Below are positions 36,501 to 44,699 of a stretch of 64,000 bases of DNA, in pieces. This stretch comes from Alphaproteobacteria bacterium (GTDB lineage Bacteria; Pseudomonadota; Alphaproteobacteria; Micavibrionales; UBA2020). The notes beneath the pieces are model-generated. The model did not search any database, had not been told where the DNA came from, and worked only from the letters and a program-made list of their open reading frames with translations. The translations under genes were made by a program, and so were the position numbers. Numbering within the stretch: position 1 is the first letter of the stretch; every line of letters starts with the position of its first letter. The stretch is from contig JAUXOC010000057.1 of NCBI GenBank assembly GCA_030682495.1, forward strand, positions 34,486-98,485, written 5' to 3'.

Positions 36501-37227
36501 TGGCGACAGGCCGTGCATGGCGCAGCGAATGCCAGAAAGCTTCCGTCGTCTGTCCCGACAGCGTACGACCAGAAGCATCGGTAATGGTGCCGGAGATAAT
36601 CAGCGGCAGGCGCATATTCCGCTCGTCGCAGAATTTTTCTACGGCAAAGACCGCGGCCTTGGCATTCAGCGTATCGAAAACGGTTTCGATCATCAAAATA
36701 TCCGCACCGCCCGCGACCAGCCCGTCGATCGCTTCGAAATAGGCTTCGACCAGCTGGTCAAACGTCACATTGCGCGCGCTGGGGTTGGACACATCGGGCG
36801 AGATCGAGGCCGTGCGGTTGGTCGGGCCGATACTGCCTGCAACAAAACGTGGCTTGTCCGGCGTCTTGGCGGCATCGGCGGCGCGGCGCGCCAGCGCGGC
36901 GGCTTCGCGGTTAAGCTCGAACGCAAGGTCTTCCATGCCGTAATCGGCCAGTGAGATGCGGTTTGCATTAAAAGTATTGGTCTGGATAATATCCGCACCG
37001 GCATCCAGATAGGCCGTGTGAATTTCTTCGATGACGTGCGGGCGGGTCAGGCAGAGCAGATCGTTATTGCCCTTGAGGTCGCGTGGCCAGTCGGCAAAAC
37101 GCGCGCCGCGATATTCCGCCTCGGTCAGGTTATAGCTCTGGATCATCGTGCCCATCGCGCCATCCAGCACCAGAATACGCTCTTGCAGCGCGTGGTCGAA
37201 GACAGTCTTGCGAAGGGGGGCGATCAT
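33553..37227 (-). CDS. metH: Cobalamin-dependent methionine synthase
   Basis: 1224 aa from ATG 37227, with AGGA upstream; the track start adds 19 unsupported residues. All four modules are present in order: homocysteine-binding ([15 protein letters not shown]; Zn ligands in [10 protein letters not shown] and [11 protein letters not shown]), pterin-binding ([14 protein letters not shown]), B12-binding ([27 protein letters not shown] with the cobalt-ligand His) and the AdoMet reactivation domain ([15 protein letters not shown]). It transfers methyl from methyltetrahydrofolate to homocysteine. Divergent from the deaminase; no B12 or SAM riboswitch is visible in the 89-bp gap. Confidence 0.97.
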   Translation of the reverse strand: MIAPLRKTVFDHALQERILVLDGAMGTMIQSYNLTEAEYRGARFADWPRDLKGNNDLLCLTRPHVIEEIHTAYLDAGADIIQTNTFNANRISLADYGMEDLAFELNREAAALARRAADAAKTPDKPRFVAGSIGPTNRTASISPDVSNPSARNVTFDQLVEAYFEAIDGLVAGGADILMIETVFDTLNAKAAVFAVEKFCDERNMRLPLIISGTITDASGRTLSGQTTEAFWHSLRHARPVAIGLNCALGPKELRPYVETLSNIADTCVCAYPNAGLPNAFGGYDETPEQMIAEMREWADRSFLNIIGGCCGTTPAHIRVFAEAVKGRPPRKPPEVKPACRLSGLEPFIIDEDSLFVNVGERTNVTGSAKFRKLVKDGQFEAALVVAREQVDSGAQMIDINMDEGLIDSVAAMTTFMNLIAGEPDIARVPIMIDSSKWDVIEAGLKCAQGKCVINSISLKEGEEEFIRHAKLALRYGAAVVVMAFDEQGQADTIGRKVSICTRAYNILTERLGFPAEDIIFDPNIFAIATGIEEHDAYGLNFIEATRIIKKTLPHVLISGGVSNVSFSLRGNNEVREAIHAVFLYHATKAGMDMGIVNAGQLAIYDDIPRELRDVVEDVVLNRRAGATEDLLKLAEKYRSDGKTAEKVDDVWRSLPVEKRLEHSLVKGIDAFIEEDTEAARQASSRALDVIEGPLMSGMNIVGDLFGEGKMFLPQVVKSARVMKKAVAYLLPYMEAEKDGKARSAGKILMATVKGDVHDIGKNIVGIVFQCNGYEVIDLGVMVPCEKILQTARDENVDIIGLSGLITPSLEEMTHVASEMKRLGFTVPLLIGGATTSEVHTAVKIAPHYDHGVIYVADASRAVGVVSALLSETQKPDYLGGINRKYAETRERFAARGPNKKLISLETARANAFRPDWKSYAPPKPKKPGLHVLDDVTFDVLRPYIDWSPFFYTWGLMMKYPKIFDDENIGEEAKKIYKDAQEMIEKFKADPRIRPRGVVALLPAASVGEDIIVYTDETRTQEFDRVIGLRQQLVREGGKPNYSLADFIAPTGSGVPDYLGCFAVTAGDGLEQIVAEYEAVHDAYGAMMAKAVADRFAEAFAEYLHERVRREFWGYAADEELDVDGLIAENYQGIRPAPGYPANPDHTQKITLWHLLDAEKNTGITLTESLAMWPASSVSGFYFSHPDSYYLSINNIGRDQLEDYARRRGIDITEAERWLAPILD

Positions 37228-37316
37228 ACGGGCTTTCCTGTTGGCGGCTTGGTTAAAAAGCGTTACGGTTGTAACATGAGACATGTCCTTTTTACAGCCA
37301 AATAAGGGAAAACACC

Positions 37317-37847
37317 ATGAATGCCCGCCCCGATGATGAGAAATTCATGCGCCGCGCCTATCTGCAGGCGCACAAGGGCTATAGCGATGGCGGCTGCCCT
37401 ATCGGCGCGGTGCTGGTCGCTGGCCCCAGCGGTGCTGTTCTCGGCGAAGGGCACAATATGCTGGTACAGGAGGGCAACCCGATTTTGCACGGCGAGATGT
37501 CTGCCCTGCGCGCCGCAGGCCGCATGAAGAACCGGCACGAGAGCGTCCTTTATACCACGCTGCAACCCTGTTTTATGTGCGCAGGCACGATTGCACAATT
37601 CGGCATCCCCCGCGTGGTGATTGGCGATACCGCCAATGCGGGCAGCGATGAAACGATTGTCTTTTTACGCGCAAGGGGGGTAGAGGTCACGGTGCTTGAC
37701 CCCGCCCAAAGCGCCGCCGCAGCCGACTGCGTGAAACTGGCCGCCGCCTTTCGTGCGGAAAAGCCCGATTTATGGCTGGAAGACTGGGGCGGCGGACCCA
37801 ACCCCGCACAAAACATCGAAAAAAACGCGGCACGGCCAATATGTTAA
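37317..37847 (+). CDS. Cytosine deaminase of the yeast Fcy1 type (CMP/dCMP deaminase fold)
   Basis: 176 aa. Zinc motif [12 protein letters not shown] with PCFMCAG. The rest follows yeast cytosine deaminase closely: [58 protein letters not shown], and the C-terminal [12 protein letters not shown] matching the ERPQDWFEDIGE end of Fcy1. The likely reaction is cytosine to uracil (pyrimidine salvage). Guanine deaminase or tRNA adenosine deaminase are less likely because of the C-terminal match. AAGGGA ribosome site. Confidence 0.8.
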   Translation: MNARPDDEKFMRRAYLQAHKGYSDGGCPIGAVLVAGPSGAVLGEGHNMLVQEGNPILHGEMSALRAAGRMKNRHESVLYTTLQPCFMCAGTIAQFGIPRVVIGDTANAGSDETIVFLRARGVEVTVLDPAQSAAAADCVKLAAAFRAEKPDLWLEDWGGGPNPAQNIEKNAARPIC

Positions 37848-37916
37848 TGTTTCCCTGCACAGCCGAAAAACCGGATTTTTGAAGATTTGTTAATTATTTC
37901 CTTATCGCCTCCCTGA

Positions 37917-37922
37917 TATAAT
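37917..37922 (+). promoter_or_regulatory. Possible -10 box of the FIST/Che operon
   Basis: TATAAT 35 bp before the GTG of the receiver gene; the -35 region is a weak TTATTT. Suggestive only. Confidence 0.3.
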
Positions 37923-37957
37923 AGATGCAGCCTTGAGACCATGGGGGAGGACACCGC

Positions 37958-38398
37958 GTGTTTGATCTGGATGTTGAAAATCTCAGCGTACTCGTTGTCG
38001 ATGACCATATGGTCATTCGCCGCTTGATCGAAAGTTTTTTGCGCGAAAACGGCTTCCAGAATATCGATATCGCCGCGAATTGCGACGAAGTCATGCAAAA
38101 ACTTGAATTTCACAAATACGACATCGTGTTTTTTGACTGGAACCTGCCCGGAAAATCCGGCTATGCACAGATGCAAGAGCTGCGCGAAAACCGCGCGTAC
38201 GACACCATGGCTATCGTGATGGTCACCGCCGAAAGCGAAGAGCGGCACGTGATCGAAGCACTGAAAGCCGGTGCCACAGCCTATATCATCAAGCCCGTCG
38301 CGCGTGAGACCTTCGACAAGAACCTTGAAAAAGTCGTGAGCTGGCTTGCGCGGGTGCGGAATATCGCCGCCGAAAAAAAACAGGGGGGACCCGTCTGA
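37958..38398 (+). CDS. CheY-like single-domain response regulator
   Basis: 146 aa receiver. VLVVDDHMVIRR gives the acidic pocket, the phospho-acceptor Asp is in IVFFDWNLPG, Thr in VMVTAES and Lys in IIKPV. No output domain. GTG start with a GGGGGAGG ribosome site. First gene of a four-gene operon with CheX-like, FIST and CheA-like genes, so it is the natural target of the kinase. Confidence 0.9.
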   Translation: MFDLDVENLSVLVVDDHMVIRRLIESFLRENGFQNIDIAANCDEVMQKLEFHKYDIVFFDWNLPGKSGYAQMQELRENRAYDTMAIVMVTAESEERHVIEALKAGATAYIIKPVARETFDKNLEKVVSWLARVRNIAAEKKQGGPV

Positions 38399-38402
38399 AC
38401 AG

Positions 38403-38897
38403 ATGACACACGGGGAAGATGAAAAGATGAAAGAAGAAATGCAGCATGTCGTCGGCAAGACCATGCGTGATACCTTTGAAGGCATGTTCGGCTGGCCCGT
38501 TCAGTCTGCGGCTGGCCGCCCCGCGCTGCCGCTGGACGCACCGGTGCGCAGCCATGTGCTGCTGCGCGAAAGCGAAGCCGTCAGTGTGGATGTGGTGCTG
38601 GATTTTGACCATCGACTGCTCTCGCTGGCGGGCGCGAAAATTTACCCCGAGGATATGCAGGGCAGTCCTGAAATGTATGCCGATATGGCCGCTGAAATCG
38701 CCAATATTGTTGCAGGTGGTATCAAAGCCTATCTCAACAACAGCGGCCACAGCCTGCGCATGGTAAGCGAAGCCGAAGCCCCTCCCCCGACCTCGGGCAC
38801 TCCCTCTGTCGATGTTTCCTTCCAGTATGATAATGGCGGCACACCAAAACCGCTTGGTATCGTCGTTCGCGTTAACCTCAAAGATTTTTCTGCCTAA
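38403..38897 (+). CDS. CheX-like protein (possible phospho-receiver phosphatase)
   Basis: 164 aa from ATG 38403; ATG 38427 is an alternative with a better-placed GGGGAAG. Layout and motifs (GKTMRDTFEGMFGWPV; SVDVVLDFDHRLLSLAG; YADMAAEIANIVAGGIKAYL) suit the CheX/CheC-like fold, where the Glu-x-x-Asn pair on the long helix does the dephosphorylation: EIANIV fits. It would reset the CheY-like regulator. Identification is by pattern, moderate. Confidence 0.6.
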   Translation: MTHGEDEKMKEEMQHVVGKTMRDTFEGMFGWPVQSAAGRPALPLDAPVRSHVLLRESEAVSVDVVLDFDHRLLSLAGAKIYPEDMQGSPEMYADMAAEIANIVAGGIKAYLNNSGHSLRMVSEAEAPPPTSGTPSVDVSFQYDNGGTPKPLGIVVRVNLKDFSA

Positions 38898-38932
38898 CCC
38901 GCCGCGTTTTTCAAAACAGGAATTGTAAACCC

Positions 38933-40096
38933 GTGAAAAGCCTGTCTCTCAATACAGATGCCGTCGGTCTTCCCGCCGCGCTCGAAACCCTCGCAAACAT
39001 CAATCCGCAGTTGTTGATTGTCTTTGCCGACAAGCGGTTTTTGGCAGATGCCGCACAGATGGCGGTGTTTCCTGCAGCGCGCGACGGTTTTCACATCATC
39101 GGCTGTTCCAGCGCCGGGGAGATTTCCGGTGATGGCGCCTCGGTTGGCAAGATCACCCTGATGGCGATTCATTTTGAAAATACGGGGCTGCGCGTCTCCA
39201 GCGCCTGCGTTGCGGGCGACAACGGTTCTTACATGTCCGGCCAAAGTATTGCCATGCAGCTGGCCACCACACCGGGGCTCAAAAGCATCTTCGCACTATC
39301 GCCCGGCCTTGGCATCAACGGCAGCGCCTTTGCTGCCGGACTCGCCGATGGCGCGCCGGCAAAAACCGTCATCACCGGCGGACTTGCCGGAGACGGAACG
39401 GCTTTCAAAGACACGCTGACCCTGCTTGACGGAAAGGTCAGCAACGACTGCGCCGTTGCCTTCGGGCTTTACGGTGACAATATTTCTGTCGGCAGCGGGT
39501 CGCAGGGCGGCTGGAAGCCTTTTGGCCCCATCCGTAGCGTGACGCGCGCCGTCAACAACATCCTTTATGAACTGGACGGCAAGCCCGCGCTTGAGCTTTA
39601 CAAAACCTATCTCGGCGATAAAGCGGCGGAGCTTCCCTCCAGCGGGCTTTTGTATCCCCTCTCTATCGTCGATGCGCAGCACCGTACGGAAACAGGCCTG
39701 ATCCGCACCATTCTTGACATCAACGAGGCCGAAAACAGCATTATCCTTGCCGGCAACCTGCCGCAGAACAGCCTTGTGCGCCTGATGCATGCAGATATCG
39801 ACTCGCTGGTCGAGGGAGCCGAAAGTGCCGCACAGGATGCGGGTAAAGCCGCGTCATCGCCCACCGCGACATTGATGGTCAGCTGCGTCGGCCGACGCCT
39901 TGTCATGGGGCACGATATTGATGAAGAAGTCGATGCCGTAACCGCGCAACTGGGCAAATCGGCTTATGCCGGTTTTTATTCCTATGGCGAGGTCTCTCCC
40001 TTTGGTAGCGCAGGCAGGCCGGAGCTGCATAACCAGACCATGACCATCACCACCTTCAGCGAGAAAACAGGGCCAGCGAGGGCCAGCGGATCGTGA
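38933..40096 (+). CDS. FIST-domain sensor protein (NosP-like)
   Basis: 387 aa with FIST_N (LLIVFADKRFLADAAQM; FHIIGCSSAGEISGDG; TVITGGLAGDGTAFKDTLTLLDG) and FIST_C (ELYKTYLGDKAAELPSSGLLYPLSI; AGNLPQNSLVRLMHAD; GFYSYGEVSPFG; LHNQTMTITTFS). FIST proteins bind small ligands; those named NosP bind haem and NO and sit in operons with a kinase they control. Here the kinase gene overlaps by GTGA. Whether this protein binds haem cannot be read from sequence. Confidence 0.85.
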   Translation: MKSLSLNTDAVGLPAALETLANINPQLLIVFADKRFLADAAQMAVFPAARDGFHIIGCSSAGEISGDGASVGKITLMAIHFENTGLRVSSACVAGDNGSYMSGQSIAMQLATTPGLKSIFALSPGLGINGSAFAAGLADGAPAKTVITGGLAGDGTAFKDTLTLLDGKVSNDCAVAFGLYGDNISVGSGSQGGWKPFGPIRSVTRAVNNILYELDGKPALELYKTYLGDKAAELPSSGLLYPLSIVDAQHRTETGLIRTILDINEAENSIILAGNLPQNSLVRLMHADIDSLVEGAESAAQDAGKAASSPTATLMVSCVGRRLVMGHDIDEEVDAVTAQLGKSAYAGFYSYGEVSPFGSAGRPELHNQTMTITTFSEKTGPARASGS

Positions 40097-41790
40097 CGTA
40101 TTCCAAGCGTTTTGCGCGCCTGTTTAAACGCAGTTTCGGCACAGCCGAGATCGAAACAGCGCTGCAGATGATTGCCGCGCTCAAAACCGGCACAGCGGTG
40201 GATGCCGAAGTTGCTGATTTTCTGTCGCATTTCCCCTCTTTTCTGAACAACTTCGATGAAGTGCACGAGCAGTATGAAGACCGCATGAAGGTCGCGCTGC
40301 GCAATATCGAGATCAGCTCCAACGAGCTCAACGATGCCAACCTCGAACTGGAACGGCTAAACCTGACCATCAACGCGATGCTGGAAAGTCTGGGTCAGGG
40401 GCTTTTCTTTTTCGACGCCAGCGGCATGTGCGGCAGTGTGCATTCGCGCGCCTGCCTGACGCTGCTGGAGGGCAGCCCTGTCGGCAGGCCGATCAGCGAT
40501 GTCCTGAAGCTCGACAAACAGGCCGAGACCCGCCTGCAGGCGCTGATGGAAATTGTTTTTGATCCCGCCCGCACGGCAATGTCGTTTGAAGACCTGATCG
40601 CGCTTGCGCCGCCGTGGTATCCGCACAGTCAGGGGCGCAAAATCGCACTGTCTTACAAACCAATGTATAAAAATGCCGATAACATTCGCGCCATTCTGGT
40701 CATCGCCTCCGACGTCACGCGCGAAATCGCGGTGCAAGAGGCTATTCATGCGCAGGAAATGCGCGCGCGGCGGATTTTGCGCCTTGTGCGCGAACGCCAG
40801 GGTTTCCGGCGTTTTATCGACAGCCTCAGAGGGCTTTCCGCGCTGCTACCGGAAAGTACGCCTGCCACACTGCGCCATGATCTGCATACGCTGAAGGGGA
40901 ATGCACGCTTTTTCTATCTGGACAGCACAGCCACCACCCTGCACGAACTCGAAAGCCGGTTGGCCTCCCTGCCCGCAGACGCGAAATTTCCTCCCCATGA
41001 GCGGGCCGCAGCAGCAGAGGTTCTGGCGCTGGCGATGGATAACAGCCTTTCTTCCGCGCATGAAATATGGGGGCAAGAGTTCGACACTGCCGAAATGACA
41101 ACCCCCGTAGCGCTGGATACGCTCTATCATATCGGTCGGCAGATCGAAAACGGTGTCTCTGCGGCAGATCTTGCGCATGATTTCTGGCACCATCTAGCTG
41201 CCGTATCCGCACGTTATCTGGTCAGCAGCCTTGAAAGCCAGATTACCTATTTCGCCGAACGCGAAAACCGTGAAGTAGACGTACATGTCGACGTTGATAA
41301 AAACCTGCGCATTCTGCCCGCCCGCTATCAGACACTGGTCGACACGCTGGTACATATTGCAAAAAACATTGCCGTGCATGCCGCCGATCCGCCCGAAATG
41401 CGCATGGCCGCAGGGAAACCGGCGGCGCTTCAGGTCTCGCTCGTCATCGCACCCGCGCAGGACGATGTAGCACGTATGATCCTGACAATCCGCGATGATG
41501 GCTGCGGCGTGGATACCGAACGATTGAGGGCGCGCCTGCTGCAAAAAGACGGCGCGGACAAACAGGCGCTGGCCGCCATGGGCGCGGATGAAATCCTGCA
41601 GACCATTTTCGACGACGATATGACGATCAGCGACAGGATCACCGAACAAAGCGGGCGCGGCGTCGGGCTCGGCGCATTGCGCCGCGCGGTCGAAAATCTG
41701 GGCGGCCGCATATCGGCAGAATCCAGCGCCGGTGCAGGGCTTTGCCTGCGGCTCGATCTGCCCGTGCTGGCGCGTCCTGCGCCGAATTAA
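40093..41790 (+). CDS. CheA-like histidine kinase with PAS-like and HPt domains
   Basis: 565 aa, no membrane helix. A helical N-terminus is followed by a PAS-like region (LESLGQGLFFFDASGMCGSVHSRA), an HPt motif HTLKGNARFFYLD (phospho-His near residue 265) and a CheA-type ATPase: N-box LVHIAKNIAVHAADPPEMRMAAGKPA, G1 IRDDGCGVDTE, G2 GRGVGLGALRRAVENLGG. The CheW-like regulatory domain of true CheA is absent. It would phosphorylate the CheY-like protein under FIST control. Confidence 0.82.
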   Translation: MTYSKRFARLFKRSFGTAEIETALQMIAALKTGTAVDAEVADFLSHFPSFLNNFDEVHEQYEDRMKVALRNIEISSNELNDANLELERLNLTINAMLESLGQGLFFFDASGMCGSVHSRACLTLLEGSPVGRPISDVLKLDKQAETRLQALMEIVFDPARTAMSFEDLIALAPPWYPHSQGRKIALSYKPMYKNADNIRAILVIASDVTREIAVQEAIHAQEMRARRILRLVRERQGFRRFIDSLRGLSALLPESTPATLRHDLHTLKGNARFFYLDSTATTLHELESRLASLPADAKFPPHERAAAAEVLALAMDNSLSSAHEIWGQEFDTAEMTTPVALDTLYHIGRQIENGVSAADLAHDFWHHLAAVSARYLVSSLESQITYFAERENREVDVHVDVDKNLRILPARYQTLVDTLVHIAKNIAVHAADPPEMRMAAGKPAALQVSLVIAPAQDDVARMILTIRDDGCGVDTERLRARLLQKDGADKQALAAMGADEILQTIFDDDMTISDRITEQSGRGVGLGALRRAVENLGGRISAESSAGAGLCLRLDLPVLARPAPN

Positions 41791-41913
41791 TCAGCTATCT
41801 ATTTATAATATTTTACTTTTTTCTGCTTCACGGCAGGGGATTGTTTTATTTTTCAGAACCGCCTAACATGCCGGTATTATCGATATTGTTCACTTCCATC
41901 AGAGTATCCGCCC

Positions 41914-43695
41914 ATGCCCCGCAGCGCCGCCAAAGCATCCCCCGTGCAAAAGAATATTGCCACCGAGATTGAAAACGGTATGACCTTACTTGCGCTTTAC
42001 GATGCGCTCAAAGCCGGTACCGATCCAAACACGCCAGATGCAGATGGCACGACACCGATGCAAGCTGCCCTTGACCGTAACTGGTGGAAAGGCGCGGATA
42101 TGCTGCTGGCTTATGGCGCGGCGCCGCCTGCCTATAACGGCGATCCGAATGGCGCACCGCTTCTGAATGTGCAGAGCGACCGTTCGGAGCGTGAAACGGC
42201 GCTGACCTACATGCTTAAACATGCGACCTGGTTCAGACCCGTCTACGAAATCATCGCCAACAACGCCGATCTCAACCTGAAAAACAAGAACGATGAAACG
42301 CCCCTTGCTGCCGTTGTTCAGCGCGGCTGGCCGCATGCCGCAGTAGAGCTGGCCATTCGCGGGGCGTGGATTGATCCGGAGAAACCGGATCAGGATGAAG
42401 TGCTTGACCGTAAAACCGGCGCCCCGCGCCTGCTCTGCGCAATTCTGCAGGGCGCCGACGCGGGCGCTATCGAAGCCATGCTCAAAGGCGGCGCGGATCC
42501 GAACAAACCCGATAAATACGGCCTTTATCCGCTAGCCGCCGCCAAAGCGCTCAACTGGGATTATATGGCCGATAAACTACGCGCCTATGGCGCCAAAGAA
42601 GAAACGGCACAGCTGCCCGACCCGAACCAGATATTGGAAGATGGCCAGCCCCTGCTCGTCTATGCAATCAATTATCAAAACTGCCATGAAAACTATGTTC
42701 ATGCCCTGCTCCAGCACGGCGCCGACCCGAATGCGCCCGACAAAGAAGGGCGTAGCGCCGTACATTGGGCGGCCATTATGGGGAAAGATGCCGTCTTTGA
42801 TGCCCTGTGGGATGCCGGTGGCGACGTCCTGCGGGAGACGGCGCCGGATAACGGCCTGCGGCCTTTGCATTACGCCTGCCTGAACAACCGGCTCTATATC
42901 GCCGAAGGTATATTGGCAGAATGCCCGCCCGAGCATATAAACGCGCCGTATAAAGAAACCGGCGACACACCCCTTCACTTCGCCGCGAAGCATCGTGATA
43001 GCCAAGAGCTGATTAAGCTGTTGCTGGAACACGGCGCCAATATAAATGCACGGGATGCAAATGGTGAAACGCCTGTTTTGCGCGCTGTTGACACGCGCGA
43101 CACGTTATCGGTACGCACGCTGCTGCGCAGCGGAGCCGATATTGTCAAATCCGATACCCAAACCCGTCTTAACCCGCCGCTGTTCCAGCTTGTCAACTCG
43201 CGCAGTGCCGAAAACCTCGCTGTGGCCGAACAGCTGCTAGACCACGGCGCGGATCCGAATGGCAAAGCACATACCAACCTGAACGGCCCCAGTATCGGCG
43301 AGAGCCTTATCCATTTCACTATTCGCTACCGCGCGAATGATCTGGCGCTGCTGCTGCTCAAAAACGGCGCCGACCCGCACGGCACCGACGAGGCCGGCGA
43401 AAGCGCTGCACATTACTGCCTGCATCTGCGCGAAAAAGACGGGCTGAAAATTCTGCTGGAACACGGGTTCGACCCGCTGCGCGTTTTTGCCTATAACAAA
43501 AAATGGCATCGCAGCAACGGCACGGTCACGGATGAGAACCGTAAGGGCTCCGCACTCGACTGCGCGCGGCAGCTGACCGAAAAATTTGGCCTTGGCACCG
43601 AATACAGCCAGATGCTGGAAATGATTGAAGAACACCTGGCCGCCAACCCGCCGCAAACACCGCGCAAACCTGCGCCGCGCGCGCCGAAAAGATAG
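41914..43695 (+). CDS. Ankyrin-repeat protein
   Basis: 593 aa, about 12 ankyrin repeats, for example DGTTPMQAALDRNWWKGADMLLAYGA, EGRSAVHWAAIMGKDAVFDALWDAG and GDTPLHFAAKHRDSQELIKLLLEHGANIN. No signal peptide, so cytosolic unless exported by an unseen signal; Pro/Arg/Lys-rich tail. Ankyrin proteins serve in protein-protein contacts. It lies between two signalling blocks but there is no direct proof of a partner. Confidence 0.85.
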   Translation: MPRSAAKASPVQKNIATEIENGMTLLALYDALKAGTDPNTPDADGTTPMQAALDRNWWKGADMLLAYGAAPPAYNGDPNGAPLLNVQSDRSERETALTYMLKHATWFRPVYEIIANNADLNLKNKNDETPLAAVVQRGWPHAAVELAIRGAWIDPEKPDQDEVLDRKTGAPRLLCAILQGADAGAIEAMLKGGADPNKPDKYGLYPLAAAKALNWDYMADKLRAYGAKEETAQLPDPNQILEDGQPLLVYAINYQNCHENYVHALLQHGADPNAPDKEGRSAVHWAAIMGKDAVFDALWDAGGDVLRETAPDNGLRPLHYACLNNRLYIAEGILAECPPEHINAPYKETGDTPLHFAAKHRDSQELIKLLLEHGANINARDANGETPVLRAVDTRDTLSVRTLLRSGADIVKSDTQTRLNPPLFQLVNSRSAENLAVAEQLLDHGADPNGKAHTNLNGPSIGESLIHFTIRYRANDLALLLLKNGADPHGTDEAGESAAHYCLHLREKDGLKILLEHGFDPLRVFAYNKKWHRSNGTVTDENRKGSALDCARQLTEKFGLGTEYSQMLEMIEEHLAANPPQTPRKPAPRAPKR

Positions 43696-43832
43696 TGCCG
43701 GACAAATCCGCACAAATTCTCCGTGGCCTTGCCAATATCGACAAAGCGGGCAAAAGCGGATAAACTTAAACCAGACCGCCACCCTGTCCGCCCTACGGCA
43801 GAAACAGCACAAAGACACACAGGACGGAAGAT

Positions 43833-44240
43833 ATGAGGAATGCCATGATGAACCACCCCTCGAACATTTCCGATGCTCTCGACATCTTGATCGTCGAGGA
43901 TGAATTTGTCGATATTGAGATGACCCGCAAGAAACTGTCGCGCTGCGCCCCCCGCGCCACACTGGACGTGGCCAAGACAACCGCGCAAGCCATCAGCAAG
44001 CTGCGCGAAAAGCGCTATAGCTGCATTCTGCTTGACCTTAATCTGCCGGATTCCGTCGGCCCCAGCTCGATCAGCGATATCCGCAAGACAGAAAAGACAA
44101 CGCCGATTATCGTGCTGACCGGCTTCGCCTCGCCGATTACCGTCGAAGAAGCCCTGAAAGCCGGCGCGCAAAAAGTCATCTCCAAGGGCGATCTGAACGA
44201 TATGCTTCTGGGCGAGGCGCTGGCCGCCGCCTGTCTCTGA
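43833..44240 (+). CDS. Stand-alone response-regulator receiver
   Basis: 135 aa. ILIVEDEFVDIEMTRKKL gives the acidic pocket, LLDLNLPD the phospho-Asp, VLTGFA the Thr and ISKGD the Lys. No output domain. Follows the ankyrin gene by 137 bp and converges on another receiver gene. GGACGGAAG lies before the ATG. Confidence 0.88.
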   Translation: MRNAMMNHPSNISDALDILIVEDEFVDIEMTRKKLSRCAPRATLDVAKTTAQAISKLREKRYSCILLDLNLPDSVGPSSISDIRKTEKTTPIIVLTGFASPITVEEALKAGAQKVISKGDLNDMLLGEALAAACL

Positions 44241-44252
44241 CCTCGCTCGAGG

Positions 44253-44699
44253 CTATTGCTGCATCAACGCCGACGAGCGGAACCAGAACCCCTCGATTGC
44301 CGCCATCAATCTGACCATACCTGAAAAATCATTTGCCTTCGTGACAAAGGCATTGGCATGATTTTCATAGCTTTTAAGAATATCCCGCTCCGCATTTGAT
44401 CCGGACAGCATTATTACAGGAATGGTGCGCAAATCCGCGTTCGCTTTTATTTCGGCGAGCACTTCGTGTCCGTTTTTGCGCGGCATATTGATATCGAGCA
44501 GAATGATATCGGGGCGCGGCGCTTTCGCATATTCGTCCAGCCGCGCCAAAAAGTCCATCACGGCCTGCCCGTCGCGCACGATGCGAAGATCCGTCTTGCA
44601 ACTCATCCGGTTGACGGCCTCCTGCACAAAAAAAGCATCGGTCTTTTCGTCTTCCGCGATCAGAATGACAAACGGTTCCTTATTCGCTTTTGGCTGCAT
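44253..44699 (-). CDS. Response-regulator receiver (Rcp1-like) paired with the MASE1 kinase
   Basis: 148 aa from ATG 44699; the longer track ORF reads into the kinase gene. ILIAEDEKTDAFFVQEAV, IILLDINMPRKNGHEVLAEI, VIMLSGSNAERDI and FVTKANDF are the receiver motifs of the Rcp1 type that partners phytochrome-like kinases. It overlaps the end of the kinase gene by 20 bp, so the two are coupled. Confidence 0.88.
   Translation of the reverse strand: MQPKANKEPFVILIAEDEKTDAFFVQEAVNRMSCKTDLRIVRDGQAVMDFLARLDEYAKAPRPDIILLDINMPRKNGHEVLAEIKANADLRTIPVIMLSGSNAERDILKSYENHANAFVTKANDFSGMVRLMAAIEGFWFRSSALMQQ

Noticed and set aside
37228-37316. SAM or cobalamin riboswitch before metH
   Set aside because: Only 89 bp, and no conserved core or B12 box is visible.
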